The notes beneath the pieces were generated by a model. The model was not told where the DNA came from. It did not search any database and saw nothing but the letters and a program-made list of their open reading frames with translations. The position numbers were made by a program, and so were the translations under genes. A stretch of DNA of 41,257 nucleotides from Terriglobia bacterium (GTDB taxonomy: Bacteria; Acidobacteriota; Terriglobia; Bryobacterales; Bryobacteraceae): NCBI GenBank assembly GCA_020073365.1, contig JAIQFL010000064.1:1-41257 (forward strand), given 5' to 3'. Within the stretch, counting starts at the first letter, position 1. The number at the start of each line of letters is the position of its first letter. This document shows, one piece after another, positions 31,940-39,425 of this stretch.

Positions 31940-32755
31940 CTACGCCGCAGTGTTCTTCTGCAGGCCGCGGAAGTCGATCGCCGCGGCAGCAAAATCCAAG
32001 CGAGCCTTGATCTCGACGCCGTCGACCTCGAAGCCTTGCCGGGTTTCGATGTAAACACCCTGCTGCCCCTCGAGGTAGCAGTACTCGATCGTGTCAATTG
32101 CGCTCGGGTCCGCCGCTGTGTACCAGTTGGTGTCGCCGACGCTCGCCACTGCATCGGGGCGGGGCTCCACGATCGGCACCATGGCGCGCACGAATGCCGG
32201 CACATCGACGGAAGATGCCGTGGCCGCCAGGTTGATGGGATTCGTGATCTGGACGGCGATGCCTTCGAGTGCCGCCGGGATGATCAGGTACTTGGGAATC
32301 AGGTTCAGGATCGTGCCCTTGGGCGCGGTCTGCTTGCGCATCGCCTTGCGCGCCGCGGTGATGTTGGCCACCGCCGCGAGGCCATTGGGCTGTCAGGTTC
32401 TTGTGCGTCGCGTGGAACAGAGGCAGGCCATTGGCCATGTTCGCGTTCGCCGTGATCACAGCCCACACGGTGTCGCTCTCCAGCGTTGCGGCCGCGATGC
32501 CCAGCCCGGCAGGAATCCGAGTCAGCGCCTGGAGGCAGTCGTTGAGGACCACCTTTCTGGTGATCGGTACGATTCCGCCCCAGGTCGTGAGCGCGTAGGA
32601 TTCCTCGGAGTCGCCCAGATATATGGGCCGGTCGCGATCGCGCGAATAGTGCTCGCGCGCAACCGCTCCGCCTTTACCGCCTCGTCGCGCGCGGCGGCGA
32701 GGGCAACTTCGTTCTGACGGGCCTCAACGCCCGGGTCCTGCGTGGTCGTTTCCAT
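31940..32755 (-). pseudogene. Phage major head protein relic (Mu gpT / prohead type)
   Basis: Three minus-strand frames join into one phage capsid sequence. METTTQDPGVEARQNEVALA and ARDEAVKAERLRASTIRAIA form a linker. In a second frame YLGDSEESYALTTWGGIVPI, TRKVVLNDCLQALTRIPAGL and VITANANMANGLPLFHATHK follow. In a third, PNGLAAVANITAARKAMRKQ, PKYLIIPAALEGIAVQITNP and QGVYIETRQGFEVDGVEIKA lead to a TAG at 31940. The pattern fits the C-terminal head-protein part of ClpP-protease/capsid fusions. Frameshifts lie near 32394 and 32605-32625, and an upstream deletion is likely. No other phage genes survive nearby. Confidence 0.6.
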
Positions 32756-32796
32756 GTCAGGTCAGGCGCCGGCTGGCGGAACGGCGGTTGCCTTCC

Positions 32797-32901
32797 CGGG
32801 GGGGCGCCCAGAATCGCGCGCAGTTCGTCGAGCCGGATGGCATCGCCGACATCGTAAAGGAACAGGGTTAACAGAGAGCCCGAGATGGTGCTCCGCATCA
32901 T
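32797..32901 (-). pseudogene. N-terminal fragment of an unidentified gene
   Basis: MMRSTISGSLLTLFLYDVGD and AIRLDELRAILGAPP look like a genuine protein start, perhaps of the RMD1/DUF155 group (memory-based and uncertain). After about 35 residues the frame turns into low-quality Arg/Pro-rich sequence and meets the capsid relic. A deletion appears to have fused the two. Confidence 0.3.
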
Positions 32902-32926
32902 GCCGCTTCGATTATAGAATGGGCGA

Positions 32927-33193
32927 TCAGGGCTCCAGCGCGCGCATTACCTTGTCTTTGATCTCGGCTTCGGTTTCGTCGCCCACCAGTTCGGTCTGGC
33001 AAAAAAACCCGTCGGGACCGGTGATCCGGACGCAAAATCCGCCGCCGGCGCGCGCCGGGACCACCCAAGCCTCATGCACGCCGGGCAGCCGTCTGCCCGC
33101 GGTCTCCACCGCCTGTTCGACGTCCCACCGACGGCTGTCCGGCAGGCCCTCCCGAGCAACAACGTCAATCGGCATGGCTATCGAGCGTACCAC
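32927..33193 (-). CDS. Small protein of unknown function
   Basis: An 88-residue protein: MVRSIAMPIDVVAREGLPDS, RRWDVEQAVETAGRRLPGVH, FCVRITGPDGFFCQTELVGD. GTG at 33193 or ATG at 33175 could be the start; neither has an obvious ribosome-binding site. Amino-acid composition looks normal for a coding sequence, with an alternating alpha/beta pattern. No motif is recognised. It lies between the phage relic and the S46 peptidase gene on the same strand. Confidence 0.5.
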   Translation of the reverse strand: MVRSIAMPIDVVAREGLPDSRRWDVEQAVETAGRRLPGVHEAWVVPARAGGGFCVRITGPDGFFCQTELVGDETEAEIKDKVMRALEP

Positions 33194-33213
33194 TTGGCAT
33201 TCCGGGAAGCAAT

Positions 33214-33250
33214 CGGTCGGGATTGCCTGATGCCGGTCGGGATTGCCTGA
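33214..33250. repeat. 17-base direct repeat, two copies
   Basis: CGGTCGGGATTGCCTGA occurs at 33214-33230 and 33234-33250 with a period of 20 bases, in the short gap upstream of the small gene and just after the S46 peptidase stop. It may be a regulatory site or a replication-slippage product. Confidence 0.7.
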
Positions 33251-33272
33251 CCGCTTGTCCGGATCGCCCCTG

Positions 33273-35351
33273 TCATTGCCCCAGCAGTTCGTTCACCAGC
33301 CCTGGCGCGTTGTAGAGCTTGCGCAGAGCCTCGGTCATGGCCGCGGTGTGCACGGCTACCGCCCGGTTGGTTTCGCCGCCGTAAACGTAATCGCCCACCA
33401 GCGATTCGATATTGCCGTCGAAGATCAGGCCTACGATTTCGGCATTGCGATTGATCACCGGCGAGCCCGAATTCCCGCCGATGATGTCATTGGTGGTGAC
33501 GAAATCGAGTGGCGTCGAAAGGTCCAGCTTGTCGCGGCCTTCCAGGTAGCGTGACGGCAGATAGAACGGCCCATCGAAGTCGAAGCTACGCGCCCGGTCA
33601 TACAGGCCGTAAAACGTGGTCTTGTAGGGAGCTTTGGTGCCGTTCATCGCATAGCCTTGCACCCGGCCATAGGAGAGCCGCAGGGTAAACGTCGCATCTG
33701 GATAAGTGGTCTTGCCGTAGACCGCGAAGCGCGCTTTGCCAAGTTGCTCGCCGGCGCGCTGCTCCACGCTCTGCACGTTATCCTCGAACCACTTCGACAG
33801 CTCGCGGCGCATAGGATCGAGCTGGCGCGCCAGCACGATCATCGGATCGTCGGACGCGGCGACGGCCGCCTCTCCCCCAGCCACCAGGTTTCTGCGAACC
33901 ACGGGATCCGCCAGCCTGGTGCCGTTCACCAGCGCGGTGGCCGCTTCCTTCGGAGTGCGCCCGTTGAGTGCCATTTTCAAGAATGGATCGTTGGGACCAA
34001 GCTCGGCTAGGGATTGCTCCAGGGAGCCGGTGAGGCGCGCCACGTCCATCGCCGGATAGATCGGCGCGGGCGAAAACATACGGAATTTCAGCGAGTCCAC
34101 CTGTGCATCGTGATAGCCCGGCAGCCGTTCGGCATCCGGCCTCCCGATCTCGGCCACCAACTGCACGATGCTGCTCGCCAGCGTGGCAAACTGCGAGTCC
34201 AGACCCCGGTACAGCCGCTCCTTGGTCCGTGCGCCTGCCCGTTTTTCCGAATCGGCGATGGCCGCCCATGCGCCGGCGTATGCCGCCGCCAATTCCGGGC
34301 TGGCCATCACCTTGGCCCGGAATTCTCCTTCGTCCTTCCGCTTGACCGCCATGACGCTCGCATCCAGCAATCCCTTATAGCGGCCCTCGTTCCCCTTCAG
34401 GCTGTTCGCCAGGCTGAAAATCGCCGAGGCCGCCTGGCGAGCCTGTTCGGCGCCCAACGCGGAGTACCGCTCCAGCACGGCAATGCGATGCTTGAGACCC
34501 TTGATTGTGCTCGGTTGGCCCATATCCCGCAGCGCCTCCAACTGCGCCATGGTGTTCATCCGGTGGGTGGTGCCCGGGTGTCCGCTCACGAACACCAGCT
34601 CATCGTTCGCCGCGCCACGCGGATTCCAACGCAGATAGTCTTTGGTATCGACAGGCTTGCCATTCTCGTATACGCGGAACAGCGCCATGTCGAGGTCGTA
34701 ACGCGGATACGTGAAGTTGTCGGGGTCGCCGCCGAAGAACGCGATCTGCTGCTCGGGGGCAAAAACCAGCCGTACATCGGTGTACTTCTTGTACCGGTAG
34801 AGCCAATATTCTCCGCCGTGATAAAGAGCCACCACGTCGGAACGGAGTCCGGTCTTCTGCAGGCTCTCCCGTTCGATCTCCGCGATCGCGGCCCGCCGTG
34901 ACGCAAACTCGGCCTCGGGCGTCTTGGCCTGCTTTACAGCCGCGACCACGCGGCCAGTGACGTTTTCCATAGAAACGAGCACATTGACTTCCATGTCCGG
35001 CGACTTCATTTCCTGCTCGGGCGCCGCCGCGTAGAAGCCGTTGGTGATGTAGTCGTGCTCGGCAGTTGAATTCTTCTGCAATTGGCCGCGCGCTACGTGA
35101 TGATTGGTCAGCAACAGCCCGTGTGCGCTGACGAACGAACCGGACCCGCCATCATTCATGCGCACGCACGAGAGACGGACATGATCGAGCCACTCCGCGG
35201 TGGGAGTGAATTGATACTTCTCCTGCAACTGCTTGATGGGCGGATTGTCGAAGGTCCACATACCCTCGTCGGCGCGCACGGGAAAGCAAACCATGAGCGC
35301 GCCGAAAGACATGACAGCCGCGGCGGACCGCAATGACTTGGACACCAGCAT
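33273..35351 (-). CDS. S46-family dipeptidyl-peptidase (DPP7/DPP11 type)
   Basis: A 692-residue exported serine peptidase. The signal peptide covers residues 1-27 (cleavage after PVRA). The catalytic His is in LLLTNHHVARG (His84/85), the Asp in PRYDLDMALFR, and the Ser near 626 in IIGGNSGSPV. S46 enzymes release dipeptides from the N-terminus of oligopeptides in the periplasm. In the S1-determining segment the sequence is FDGNIES. Glycine at this place is the DPP7-like (hydrophobic) state, whereas DPP11 has arginine (inference from known P. gingivalis enzymes). It is divergent from the winged-helix regulator with about 210 bases between them. The length is typical for the family. Confidence 0.92.
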   Translation of the reverse strand: MLVSKSLRSAAAVMSFGALMVCFPVRADEGMWTFDNPPIKQLQEKYQFTPTAEWLDHVRLSCVRMNDGGSGSFVSAHGLLLTNHHVARGQLQKNSTAEHDYITNGFYAAAPEQEMKSPDMEVNVLVSMENVTGRVVAAVKQAKTPEAEFASRRAAIAEIERESLQKTGLRSDVVALYHGGEYWLYRYKKYTDVRLVFAPEQQIAFFGGDPDNFTYPRYDLDMALFRVYENGKPVDTKDYLRWNPRGAANDELVFVSGHPGTTHRMNTMAQLEALRDMGQPSTIKGLKHRIAVLERYSALGAEQARQAASAIFSLANSLKGNEGRYKGLLDASVMAVKRKDEGEFRAKVMASPELAAAYAGAWAAIADSEKRAGARTKERLYRGLDSQFATLASSIVQLVAEIGRPDAERLPGYHDAQVDSLKFRMFSPAPIYPAMDVARLTGSLEQSLAELGPNDPFLKMALNGRTPKEAATALVNGTRLADPVVRRNLVAGGEAAVAASDDPMIVLARQLDPMRRELSKWFEDNVQSVEQRAGEQLGKARFAVYGKTTYPDATFTLRLSYGRVQGYAMNGTKAPYKTTFYGLYDRARSFDFDGPFYLPSRYLEGRDKLDLSTPLDFVTTNDIIGGNSGSPVINRNAEIVGLIFDGNIESLVGDYVYGGETNRAVAVHTAAMTEALRKLYNAPGLVNELLGQ

Positions 35352-35563
35352 CGATAGGCCTCCACAAACTTCGGTTAATTCTGATTTTCAGAGCCGAAAC
35401 TATATAGTAGCGCCAGAATCGGTCATCCGGCCACCCGCAAACCGTCGAAACCGCGGGAAGTGCGAAACCGCGGCGTCCGGTCGATTTTTACAACCTATTT
35501 ACACGTTGCCCACGATCTCTAAAGGCGCGTGCCCGTAGCATTGACTTAGGAAAAGGAGAACGC

Positions 35564-35950
35564 ATGGAGCGGATTCGAGAGATTAATGGTCAACTCCTGA
35601 TGTATCGCGACACGCATTTGACGGTCGATTTCCATAAGCAGGTCGCCACGTTGGATTCCAAGCCGATGTCGCTGACCCGGAAAGAGTACGACCTGCTGGC
35701 ATTGCTGGTCGGATGCGCGGGCATGATTGTACCACGCGAGGAACAACTCATGCGTGTGTGGGGCTATAGCACCCAGATCCGCACTCGCACCCTCGACGTG
35801 CACATTCGCCACTTGCGCCAGAAGCTTGGCGATTATGCAGGACACTACATCGAGACGATCTTCGGCGTCGGCCATCGATTCCAGCCGTACGACGCGGCCC
35901 GCTATACGCAGCCCCACACGGATACACAGGAACTCGCCCTGAGCGCCTGA
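35564..35950 (+). CDS. Orphan OmpR/PhoB-type winged-helix DNA-binding protein
   Basis: A 128-residue protein consisting of a Trans_reg_C domain: MSLTRKEYDLLALLVGCAGM, REEQLMRVWGYSTQIRTRTL, DVHIRHLRQKLGDYAGHYIE and TIFGVGHRFQPY. This is the complete recognition helix and wing of OmpR-type regulators. There is no receiver domain and no adjacent histidine kinase; the first 30 residues (MERIREINGQLLMYRDTHLT) are short and beta-like. The ATG at 35564 has GGAGAA upstream. It may act constitutively or respond to another signal. A family A palindrome follows 32 bases after the stop. Confidence 0.88.
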   Translation: MERIREINGQLLMYRDTHLTVDFHKQVATLDSKPMSLTRKEYDLLALLVGCAGMIVPREEQLMRVWGYSTQIRTRTLDVHIRHLRQKLGDYAGHYIETIFGVGHRFQPYDAARYTQPHTDTQELALSA

Positions 35951-35982
35951 GCAAGCCCTGCACAAAATGACTGGATTCGCCA

Positions 35983-36007
35983 GGTGGGACAGGCCGTTTG
36001 GCCTGTC
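35983..36007 (+). repeat. Palindromic repeat, family A
   Basis: GGTGGGACAGGCC-GTTT-GGCCTGTC, between the convergent winged-helix gene and the TPR protein gene. It could serve as a hairpin for both transcripts. Confidence 0.7.
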
Positions 36008-36044
36008 TGCGGCATCAACGCCGCTGCACACCCGAGGTGTCCAG

Positions 36045-37388
36045 TTACTTCGCTGCCGGCTTGGGAGGCAAGAGCGCCTCCAGTTGGCCGACGATAGCCA
36101 GGAGTTCGCTGCGTCTGGGGTCCTCGTACAACCCGGCAGCGGTTCTGCAATCGTCGAGGGTGGTCTCGAGCTTCCAGGCGCCGTAACCATCCATGGCCAC
36201 CTGGTCGGCCAGTTCCTGCGCTTTGTCGACGTCTCCCGCGTCGAAGGCGGCGCCGAGTAGGGTGGGATTCAGCCATTCGTCATCCGTCTTACGAAGGCGG
36301 GCGCGCTCGCAGGCGATGACGGTGACCGCGGCAGAGATGCGAGCCTTGTCGTCGTCGCCTTTGCGCTTTCGCGTGCGGTAGAGCCGCGCGAGGTTGGAAG
36401 AGGGGTAGTAATCGTTGAGGTCGAGTTTCATGCCGGTCTCGTATTCGGCGATGGCCCGGTCCAGATCCGCAGGATTGTGAGTCGTGTTCCACTTCTTCTT
36501 GTAACGGCCGCCGAGGAGGCCGCGGCGCTCGGAGGTGTCGCCGCTCGACGAGATGAGCTCGCGCAACGCCCCGATGGCCGTGTCGTGATCGCCGGATTTC
36601 GAAAGGGCCAGGGCACGCTGTTCCTTGACCAGGGGTGAATTGCGGAGGTCACCGGGCAAGGTGTCGATGAACTCGAGGGTCGTGGTCCAATCGGTCGAGT
36701 CGCGAAGTGTGTAGAGAAGCTCGATGGCCACAGCTTTCTGGACGGGGCCGCCGGTATAGTAGCGTGCACGCAGATCCAGCGCGCGGGTGCGGCGATCCTG
36801 TCCCGTGGCAGTGCGGGCCGCGATGATTTCCGCCTGAAACCGGGAGAGTTCTTCCACGCTTTTCTTGAACGAGGTGGCACGTACGGGGTCGAATTCAGGG
36901 TACTTGGGGAAGACCTGGTAGAAAGGCGAGTCGCCCGCGCTCATCACAGGGATCGCCGCCGCCACGATTCTCTTGATTTCCGCGGCGACATCGTCGGAGA
37001 TCGATTCGGTGGGCAGCGGGTAACGGATCCGGCGCATCTGGTCGATATCGAACAGAGGCTTCGACCAGGTGGCGGCCGTCATGATGCAACCCTGCTTTTG
37101 AGCGGCGTGGCGGATGCCGACTTCGTAGTAGACGTTGCCGTTGGGAATGGAGACGTCGGCGAGCACCAGGTCGGAGATGGCCAGGCGTTCGATCATTTCC
37201 GTGATAATGAGGGCACCGATATCCTCGTTGGCTCGCACCGGTTCGTAGCCCGCTTGGTCGATCGCGGGACGAAGAGCGGCTTCCCAGAGCCGGTCGAAGT
37301 TGACCTTGTCGGGGGCTCCGCTGCCTTGGGAAGCGGAAGTGGGTTTGGTGCTGTAAGGCATGATCATGAAGCAGATGGGGCGCGGCAT
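36045..37388 (-). CDS. Deoxyribosyltransferase-like (DRHyd/TIR-like) N-terminus with TPR-like helical repeats
   Basis: A 447-residue protein with no signal peptide. The N-terminal 130 residues have ICFMIMPYS, FDRLWEAALRPAIDQAGYEP, and DLVLADVSIPNGNVYYEVGI followed by RH. This is the pattern of nucleoside 2-deoxyribosyltransferase-like domains used as effector or sensor domains (conserved Asp, Asn and Glu). Residues about 170-440 are helical with TPR-like units (RALALSKSGDHDTAIGALRE; YETGMKLDLNDYYPSSNLAR; FDAGDVDKAQELADQVAMDG). The overall layout resembles DUF4071/TRAFs-binding-domain proteins. It may cleave a nucleotide or NAD when its repeats bind a trigger (inference). It is divergent from rsfS. 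Confidence 0.7.
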   Translation of the reverse strand: MPRPICFMIMPYSTKPTSASQGSGAPDKVNFDRLWEAALRPAIDQAGYEPVRANEDIGALIITEMIERLAISDLVLADVSIPNGNVYYEVGIRHAAQKQGCIMTAATWSKPLFDIDQMRRIRYPLPTESISDDVAAEIKRIVAAAIPVMSAGDSPFYQVFPKYPEFDPVRATSFKKSVEELSRFQAEIIAARTATGQDRRTRALDLRARYYTGGPVQKAVAIELLYTLRDSTDWTTTLEFIDTLPGDLRNSPLVKEQRALALSKSGDHDTAIGALRELISSSGDTSERRGLLGGRYKKKWNTTHNPADLDRAIAEYETGMKLDLNDYYPSSNLARLYRTRKRKGDDDKARISAAVTVIACERARLRKTDDEWLNPTLLGAAFDAGDVDKAQELADQVAMDGYGAWKLETTLDDCRTAAGLYEDPRRSELLAIVGQLEALLPPKPAAK

Positions 37389-37465
37389 GGTAAAGAAGAG
37401 TCTATCGAAGAATTGAGCGTCGTAAGCGTAGCGTTCCTGTAGTACGATACGGACAGGAGCCGCTT

Positions 37466-37852
37466 CTGACCAAGGTAGACCTCAAAGAAACCGCCGAGTC
37501 CTCAAGCACCGTTCCTTCCTGGCTCATCGCCGTCCGTGCCGCCGAATCCAAGAAAGCCACCGATATCAAGGTACTGGACCTCACGGGCATCACCTCGTTC
37601 GCCGACTTTTTTGTGATTTGCACCGGAGCCAACACCCGTCAGGTGCAGGCCATCAGCGATGAAGTCCACCTCCAGTTGAAACATCAGGCAGGAGAATTGC
37701 CGATCAGCGTGGAAGGGTACAATCAGGCCGAATGGGTGCTGGCCGACTACGGCGATCTGCTGGTCCACATTTTCTCGCCGAAGGCGCATGAATATTACAG
37801 CCTGGAACGGCTCTGGCGGAGCGCCAAAACGGTGGGGATCCCCGCCGCGTGA
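37466..37852 (+). CDS. rsfS: Ribosomal silencing factor RsfS
   Basis: A 128-residue protein of the RsfS/Iojap family: KKATDIKVLDLTGITSFADF, FVICTGANTRQVQAISDEVH, EGYNQAEWVLADYGDLLVHI and FSPKAHEYYSLERLWRSAKT. It binds ribosomal protein L14 and blocks subunit joining in nutrient-poor conditions. In-frame sequence upstream of the conserved start contains no ATG, GTG or TTG back to a TAA at 37391. The best start is CTG at 37466, with AGGAG at 37455-37459 (6-base spacing). A GTG at 37613 would cut the domain in half. The stop overlaps rlmH by 4 bases (GTGA). Confidence 0.88.
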   Translation: MTKVDLKETAESSSTVPSWLIAVRAAESKKATDIKVLDLTGITSFADFFVICTGANTRQVQAISDEVHLQLKHQAGELPISVEGYNQAEWVLADYGDLLVHIFSPKAHEYYSLERLWRSAKTVGIPAA

Positions 37853-38268
37853 AGATCTTCCTTTATTTCATCGGCAAACCGAAAGACCCTCACGCCAGCG
37901 CGCTGGCCGAGGATTATCTGGGGCGCGCCAGCCGCTATGTGCCGGCCGAGATGCGGGAAATCCGGCCGGAGCGGATCGATCTCTGGGACCGGCATCCCAG
38001 CGCGCGCAAAATCCTTCTCGACCCCGCGGGCAAGCCGATGGATTCCGCGGCCTTCGCCCGGCTGGTCTCCAAGTCCGAAATGGGCGGCCGCGACATAGTG
38101 TTCCTCGTCGGCGGCCATGACGGCCTTCCCGCGGGCTGGGCGGCGCGCGCCGACCTCCTGATTTCCCTTTCGCTCATGACTTTTCCTCACGAACTGGCAC
38201 GCGCCGTGCTCGCGGAGCAGATCTACCGGGCGTTGGCAACCTTGCGGGGCCATCCCTACCCGCGTTAA
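37849..38268 (+). CDS. rlmH: 23S rRNA (pseudouridine1915-N3)-methyltransferase RlmH
   Basis: A 139-residue SPOUT methyltransferase. It starts with GTG (MKIFLYFIGKPKDPHASALA). The knot region reads GGRDIVFLVGGHDGL, and the family ends with a short GHPYPR tail. It methylates pseudouridine 1915 in helix 69 of 23S rRNA using SAM. The start overlaps rsfS by 4 bases, an arrangement seen in many bacteria. accD follows after 11 bases. Confidence 0.94.
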   Translation: MKIFLYFIGKPKDPHASALAEDYLGRASRYVPAEMREIRPERIDLWDRHPSARKILLDPAGKPMDSAAFARLVSKSEMGGRDIVFLVGGHDGLPAGWAARADLLISLSLMTFPHELARAVLAEQIYRALATLRGHPYPR

Positions 38269-38279
38269 CGTAGACTTGA

Positions 38280-39134
38280 ATGTCTTGGTTTAAGCGGGAC
38301 AAACCAACCGACGAAAAACTTCCCACGGTGGAATCCGGTGACCGCCACGTAAAAACCGAAGGCCTGTGGCAGAAGTGTGAAGGTTGCCGGCAGATCATCT
38401 GGAAGAAAGAACTGGAGGCCAACTGGAACGTCTGCCCCAAATGCGGAGTGCATAGCCGCATCGACGCCGTCACGCGCCTCAAGCTGCTCCTGGACGGCGA
38501 GTATGAAGAGTTCGAATCCAAACTGACTTCCTCCGACCCGTTGGGCTTCGTCGACAGCAAACCCTATCGCCTGCGGCTCCTGGCCATGCAGCAGGCCACC
38601 AACCTGAGCGATGCCATGATTTCCGCCGCCGGCACCCTGGACGGCCGGCCGGTCCAGATGTGCTCCATGGATCCGCGTTTCATTGGCGGCAGCATGGGCT
38701 CCGTGGTGGGGGAGAAGATCGCGCGGGCAGTGGAGCGCGCCATCGAACGCCACACTCCGCTGGTGATCGTCTCCGCTTCCGGCGGCGCGCGCATGCAGGA
38801 GGGCGCTGTCAGCCTGATGCAGATGGCCAAGATTTCCGCCGCCCTGATGCGGATGGATGAGGCGCGCCTTCCTTTTATCAGCGTGCTCACCGACCCCACT
38901 ACCGGCGGTGTGACCGCCAGCTATGCGATGCTGGGCGATTTGAACATCGCCGAACCCGGCGCGCTGATCGGCTTCGCCGGCCCCCGCGTCATCGAGCAGA
39001 CTATTCGCCAGAAGCTGCCCGAGGGCTTTCAACGCAGCGAGTTCCTGCTGAAGCATGGCATGCTGGACGCCGTGGTTTCGCGCCTGGAATTGAAAGCCTA
39101 CATTTCCACGGCGCTCAAGTTCTTTGTGGGGTGA
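38280..39134 (+). CDS. accD: Acetyl-CoA carboxylase carboxyltransferase subunit beta
   Basis: A 284-residue protein. The N-terminal zinc ribbon uses Cys33, 36, 52 and 55 (KCEGC and VCPKC). The crotonase-fold core carries GFVDSKPYRLRLLAMQQATN, DPRFIGGSMGSVVGEKI, SASGGARMQEG and GFAGPRVIEQTI, typical of AccD. With AccA it transfers carboxyl from biotin to acetyl-CoA, the first step of fatty-acid synthesis. The ATG at 38280 has no strong ribosome-binding site. It is followed by folC after a repeat-bearing gap, the usual accD-folC pairing. Confidence 0.95.
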   Translation: MSWFKRDKPTDEKLPTVESGDRHVKTEGLWQKCEGCRQIIWKKELEANWNVCPKCGVHSRIDAVTRLKLLLDGEYEEFESKLTSSDPLGFVDSKPYRLRLLAMQQATNLSDAMISAAGTLDGRPVQMCSMDPRFIGGSMGSVVGEKIARAVERAIERHTPLVIVSASGGARMQEGAVSLMQMAKISAALMRMDEARLPFISVLTDPTTGGVTASYAMLGDLNIAEPGALIGFAGPRVIEQTIRQKLPEGFQRSEFLLKHGMLDAVVSRLELKAYISTALKFFVG

Positions 39135-39195
39135 CTCAACCGGACCTGGAGTACTTGAATACTGGACGGTGACGGGAACGAGTCAAATGCTATCT

Positions 39196-39390
39196 CACCG
39201 CCGAGACGCCGAGACGCCGAGGAGAACAACAAAATCTCGGCGAACTCTGCCGTCTCTGCGCCCGAACCCGAACCCTGGTTCGGATCCTCGCGTGACGCTG
39301 GATTGTACTTCCCCTTGGGCAGCAGAGGAGGCCGAGAGCGCCGAGAAGGCCAAAGCGGTCTTTTCTCCGCGTCTCGGCGTCTCGGCGGTG
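39196..39390. repeat. 195-base element with 22-base terminal inverted repeats
   Basis: CACCGCCGAGACGCCGAGACGC at 39196-39217 (given here as CACCGCCGAG plus ACGCCGAGACGC) is the exact reverse complement of 39369-39390. Inside are further CGAGA-rich repeats. It has the look of a MITE or REP-like element and fills the accD-folC gap. Shorter relatives of its end (CACCGCGGAG type) lie after the actin-like and VWA genes. Confidence 0.65.
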
Positions 39391-39425
39391 AAGTGTTTTT
39401 ACCGGTTCGAGGCAGGGCCTCGCTC

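Noticed and set aside
39196..39390. CRISPR-like spacing of CCGAGACG repeats
   Set aside because: Units are 7-8 bases, directly adjacent and symmetric about a centre; there are no spacers and no cas genes.
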